DNA of 6,637 nucleotides from CAZPUS01 sp964589825 (GTDB lineage Bacteria > Fibrobacterota > Chitinivibrionia > Chitinivibrionales > WJKA01), in NCBI GenBank assembly GCA_964589825.1, contig CAZPUS010000077.1, forward strand, positions 1 through 6,637. Direction: 5' to 3'. Each line of letters begins with the position of its first letter. Position 1 is the stretch's first letter. The notes below the pieces were generated by a model, which saw nothing but the letters and a program-made list of their open reading frames with translations, did no database searches and was not told the DNA's origin. Positions 5,589 to 6,637 of this stretch are shown in pieces. The translations under genes were made by a program, and so were the position numbers.

Positions 5589-6527
5589 ATGTGCGCGCAG
5601 CATTCCGAACATGCCCCCCACGATTTGCCCGAAACCGATATCGAAAAGGTACGCTCCCGTGCACGGGATGTATGCAGTCGTACCCGTCGCGACCTAAAAC
5701 GCCTCGAAAAAAAGCAGGCCAAGCAGCAGCAGGAATACGAGGAGGCTCAGAAAGGTCCCTGGTACCGACAGATCGCGGACAGCCTTCTTGCCGAAGCTCC
5801 TGATGCCCATAAAAAAAGTGCGCAACGTGCCGTGTACAACGTCCATACCGGGCAGTGTGAAGAGGTAAAACTCAATCCAAAGTGTGATGCCGCCAAAAAC
5901 GCGCAACTTTATTACAAGCGTGCCCAAAAGGCAGACCGTGGTACACACATCGCGGGGATAAAACTGAAAGAGACCGGACAGCTCATCTCACAACTGCAGC
6001 AGGCCCACGAGCACTGCATGCAGTGCCTCGACGAAAGCAACGACACAGAAACGATACAGCGGGCCTGTGATCGACTCGAATCGCTTCTGCTGCCGGGCGG
6101 TTCGAACCGCTCCCGTGAAAAATCACCACACCACGCGCCCGCCATTCCCTATCGCCACTATACCATCGACGGCTGGGACGTATATATCGGCAAGAACAAC
6201 ACCCAGAACGACGAGCTTACCACCCGGTTTGCCAAACCGTGGCATATCTGGCTGCATGTGGTGAGCCATGCCGGCTCGCATGTGGTCATTTCCCGGGACA
6301 AAAAGGCCACATACCCCCCGGCACCGGTGCTGGAAAAAGCGGGTGCGCTTGCCGTATGGTTTTCCAAGGCCAAGCACACCTCATTTGCCGAGGTCCACGT
6401 CACCGAGGCGCGTTTCGTGCGCAAACCCCGCAAATCCCCGCCCGGCCAGGTGGTGGCCGAGCGGTGCAAAACCATCCGCGTCTCCCCCCAGTCCCCGGAA
6501 TCACTTTTCCCCTCCCGAAAGTATTGA
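5589..6527 (+). CDS. NFACT-family protein (coiled coil plus NFACT-R), lacking NFACT-N
   Basis: This encodes 312 residues, against roughly 550-600 for full RqcH/FbpA/Rqc2. AGGA (5575-5578) lies ten bases before the ATG, and a TAA in frame at 5559-5561 rules out a longer start. Residues 15-60 form a charged coil, followed by WYRQIADSLL (58-67) and the conserved VKLNPKCDAAKNAQLYYKRA (93-112), which opens the family's middle coiled-coil domain (to about 168). A Ser/His/Pro linker precedes NFACT-R (about 188-298; formerly DUF814): GWDVYIGKNNTQNDELTTRF (195-214), WHIWLHVVSHAGSHVVI (218-234) and PPGQVVAERCKTIRV (284-298). In NFACT-R the block usually reads D-x-W-x-H; here His219 replaces the Asp, while Trp221 and His223 remain. 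Full-length members bind 60S/50S subunits with peptidyl-tRNA and add C-terminal tails; without NFACT-N, tRNA recruitment is doubtful, so an RNA- or ribosome-binding role is inferred. The gene is divergent from the nuclease gene. Confidence 0.85.
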   Translation: MCAQHSEHAPHDLPETDIEKVRSRARDVCSRTRRDLKRLEKKQAKQQQEYEEAQKGPWYRQIADSLLAEAPDAHKKSAQRAVYNVHTGQCEEVKLNPKCDAAKNAQLYYKRAQKADRGTHIAGIKLKETGQLISQLQQAHEHCMQCLDESNDTETIQRACDRLESLLLPGGSNRSREKSPHHAPAIPYRHYTIDGWDVYIGKNNTQNDELTTRFAKPWHIWLHVVSHAGSHVVISRDKKATYPPAPVLEKAGALAVWFSKAKHTSFAEVHVTEARFVRKPRKSPPGQVVAERCKTIRVSPQSPESLFPSRKY

Positions 6528-6552
6528 CTTATCCCCTGCAATTAAGTATATT
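6524..6552 (+). promoter_or_regulatory. Sigma-70-type promoter of the initiator tRNA gene
   Basis: TTGACT (6524-6529, five of six matches) and TATATT (6547-6552, five of six) are separated by exactly 17 bases. The -35 hexamer overlaps the TGA stop (6525-6527) of the preceding gene. A G-rich run (6554-6558) lies between the -10 box and the expected start near 6559-6560, as is common in stringently controlled stable-RNA promoters. Only about five leader bases would precede the tRNA. Confidence 0.8.
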
Positions 6553-6564
6553 TGGGGGATACAT

Positions 6565-6637
<73 letters not shown>

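Noticed and set aside
5557..5664. A GTG start at 5664 extending the nuclease by 36 residues
   Set aside because: It would overlap the divergent NFACT-family gene and add an Arg-rich leader before the domain, which is already complete from 5556.

Overview
The window reads as chromosomal DNA of a Gram-negative bacterium of roughly balanced GC content. The main evidence is a secreted, SurA-like protein with C-terminal TPRs, which fits a cell with an outer membrane. The mix of STAS/RsbW-type regulators, a short NFACT-R protein and a stand-alone AddB-like nuclease would suit a phylum such as Fibrobacterota or a relative. That placement is a low-confidence guess, because no phylogenetic marker is present in full. 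Shine-Dalgarno sites are mostly clear (AGGGG, AGGA, GGAGG).

Layout. (1) Positions 2-376 hold the 3' end of an unrecognised + strand gene, followed by two small hairpins and a T-rich stretch. (2) Positions 484-2474 form a tight four-gene + strand operon: a 113-residue helical protein of unknown function, a GHKL (RsbW/SpoIIAB-like) anti-sigma-type kinase, a STAS-GHKL fusion, and a single-domain STAS antagonist (RsbV/SpoIIAA-like). Gaps are 8, 23 and 4 bases. An imperfect hairpin begins at the last stop codon. (3) Positions 2735-4417 encode a 560-residue exported protein with two SurA-N-like segments, no recognisable parvulin domain, and C-terminal TPRs. (4) Positions 4624-5556 (- strand) encode a RecB/AddB-type PD-(D/E)XK nuclease with a four-cysteine Fe-S signature. 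(5) Divergently, with only 32 bases between start codons, positions 5589-6527 (+) encode an NFACT-family protein lacking the NFACT-N domain. (6) The window ends in an initiator tRNA-Met (from 6565), whose -35 box overlaps the stop codon of the NFACT-family gene.

How they work together. The operon is a partner-switching module. A kinase phosphorylates, or is sequestered by, a STAS antagonist, which controls the kinase's hold on a sigma factor or another target. No PP2C phosphatase or sigma factor is encoded here, so those partners would lie elsewhere. The SurA-like protein probably serves envelope protein biogenesis. The nuclease and the NFACT-family protein belong to DNA processing and to ribosome or nascent-chain quality control, with no evident functional link to the operon.

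No mobile element, CRISPR array or phage gene is seen. The least ordinary items are the STAS-GHKL fusion with a degenerate ATP site, the duplicated SurA-N architecture, and the 65-codon open frame that continues in frame past the nuclease stop codon.
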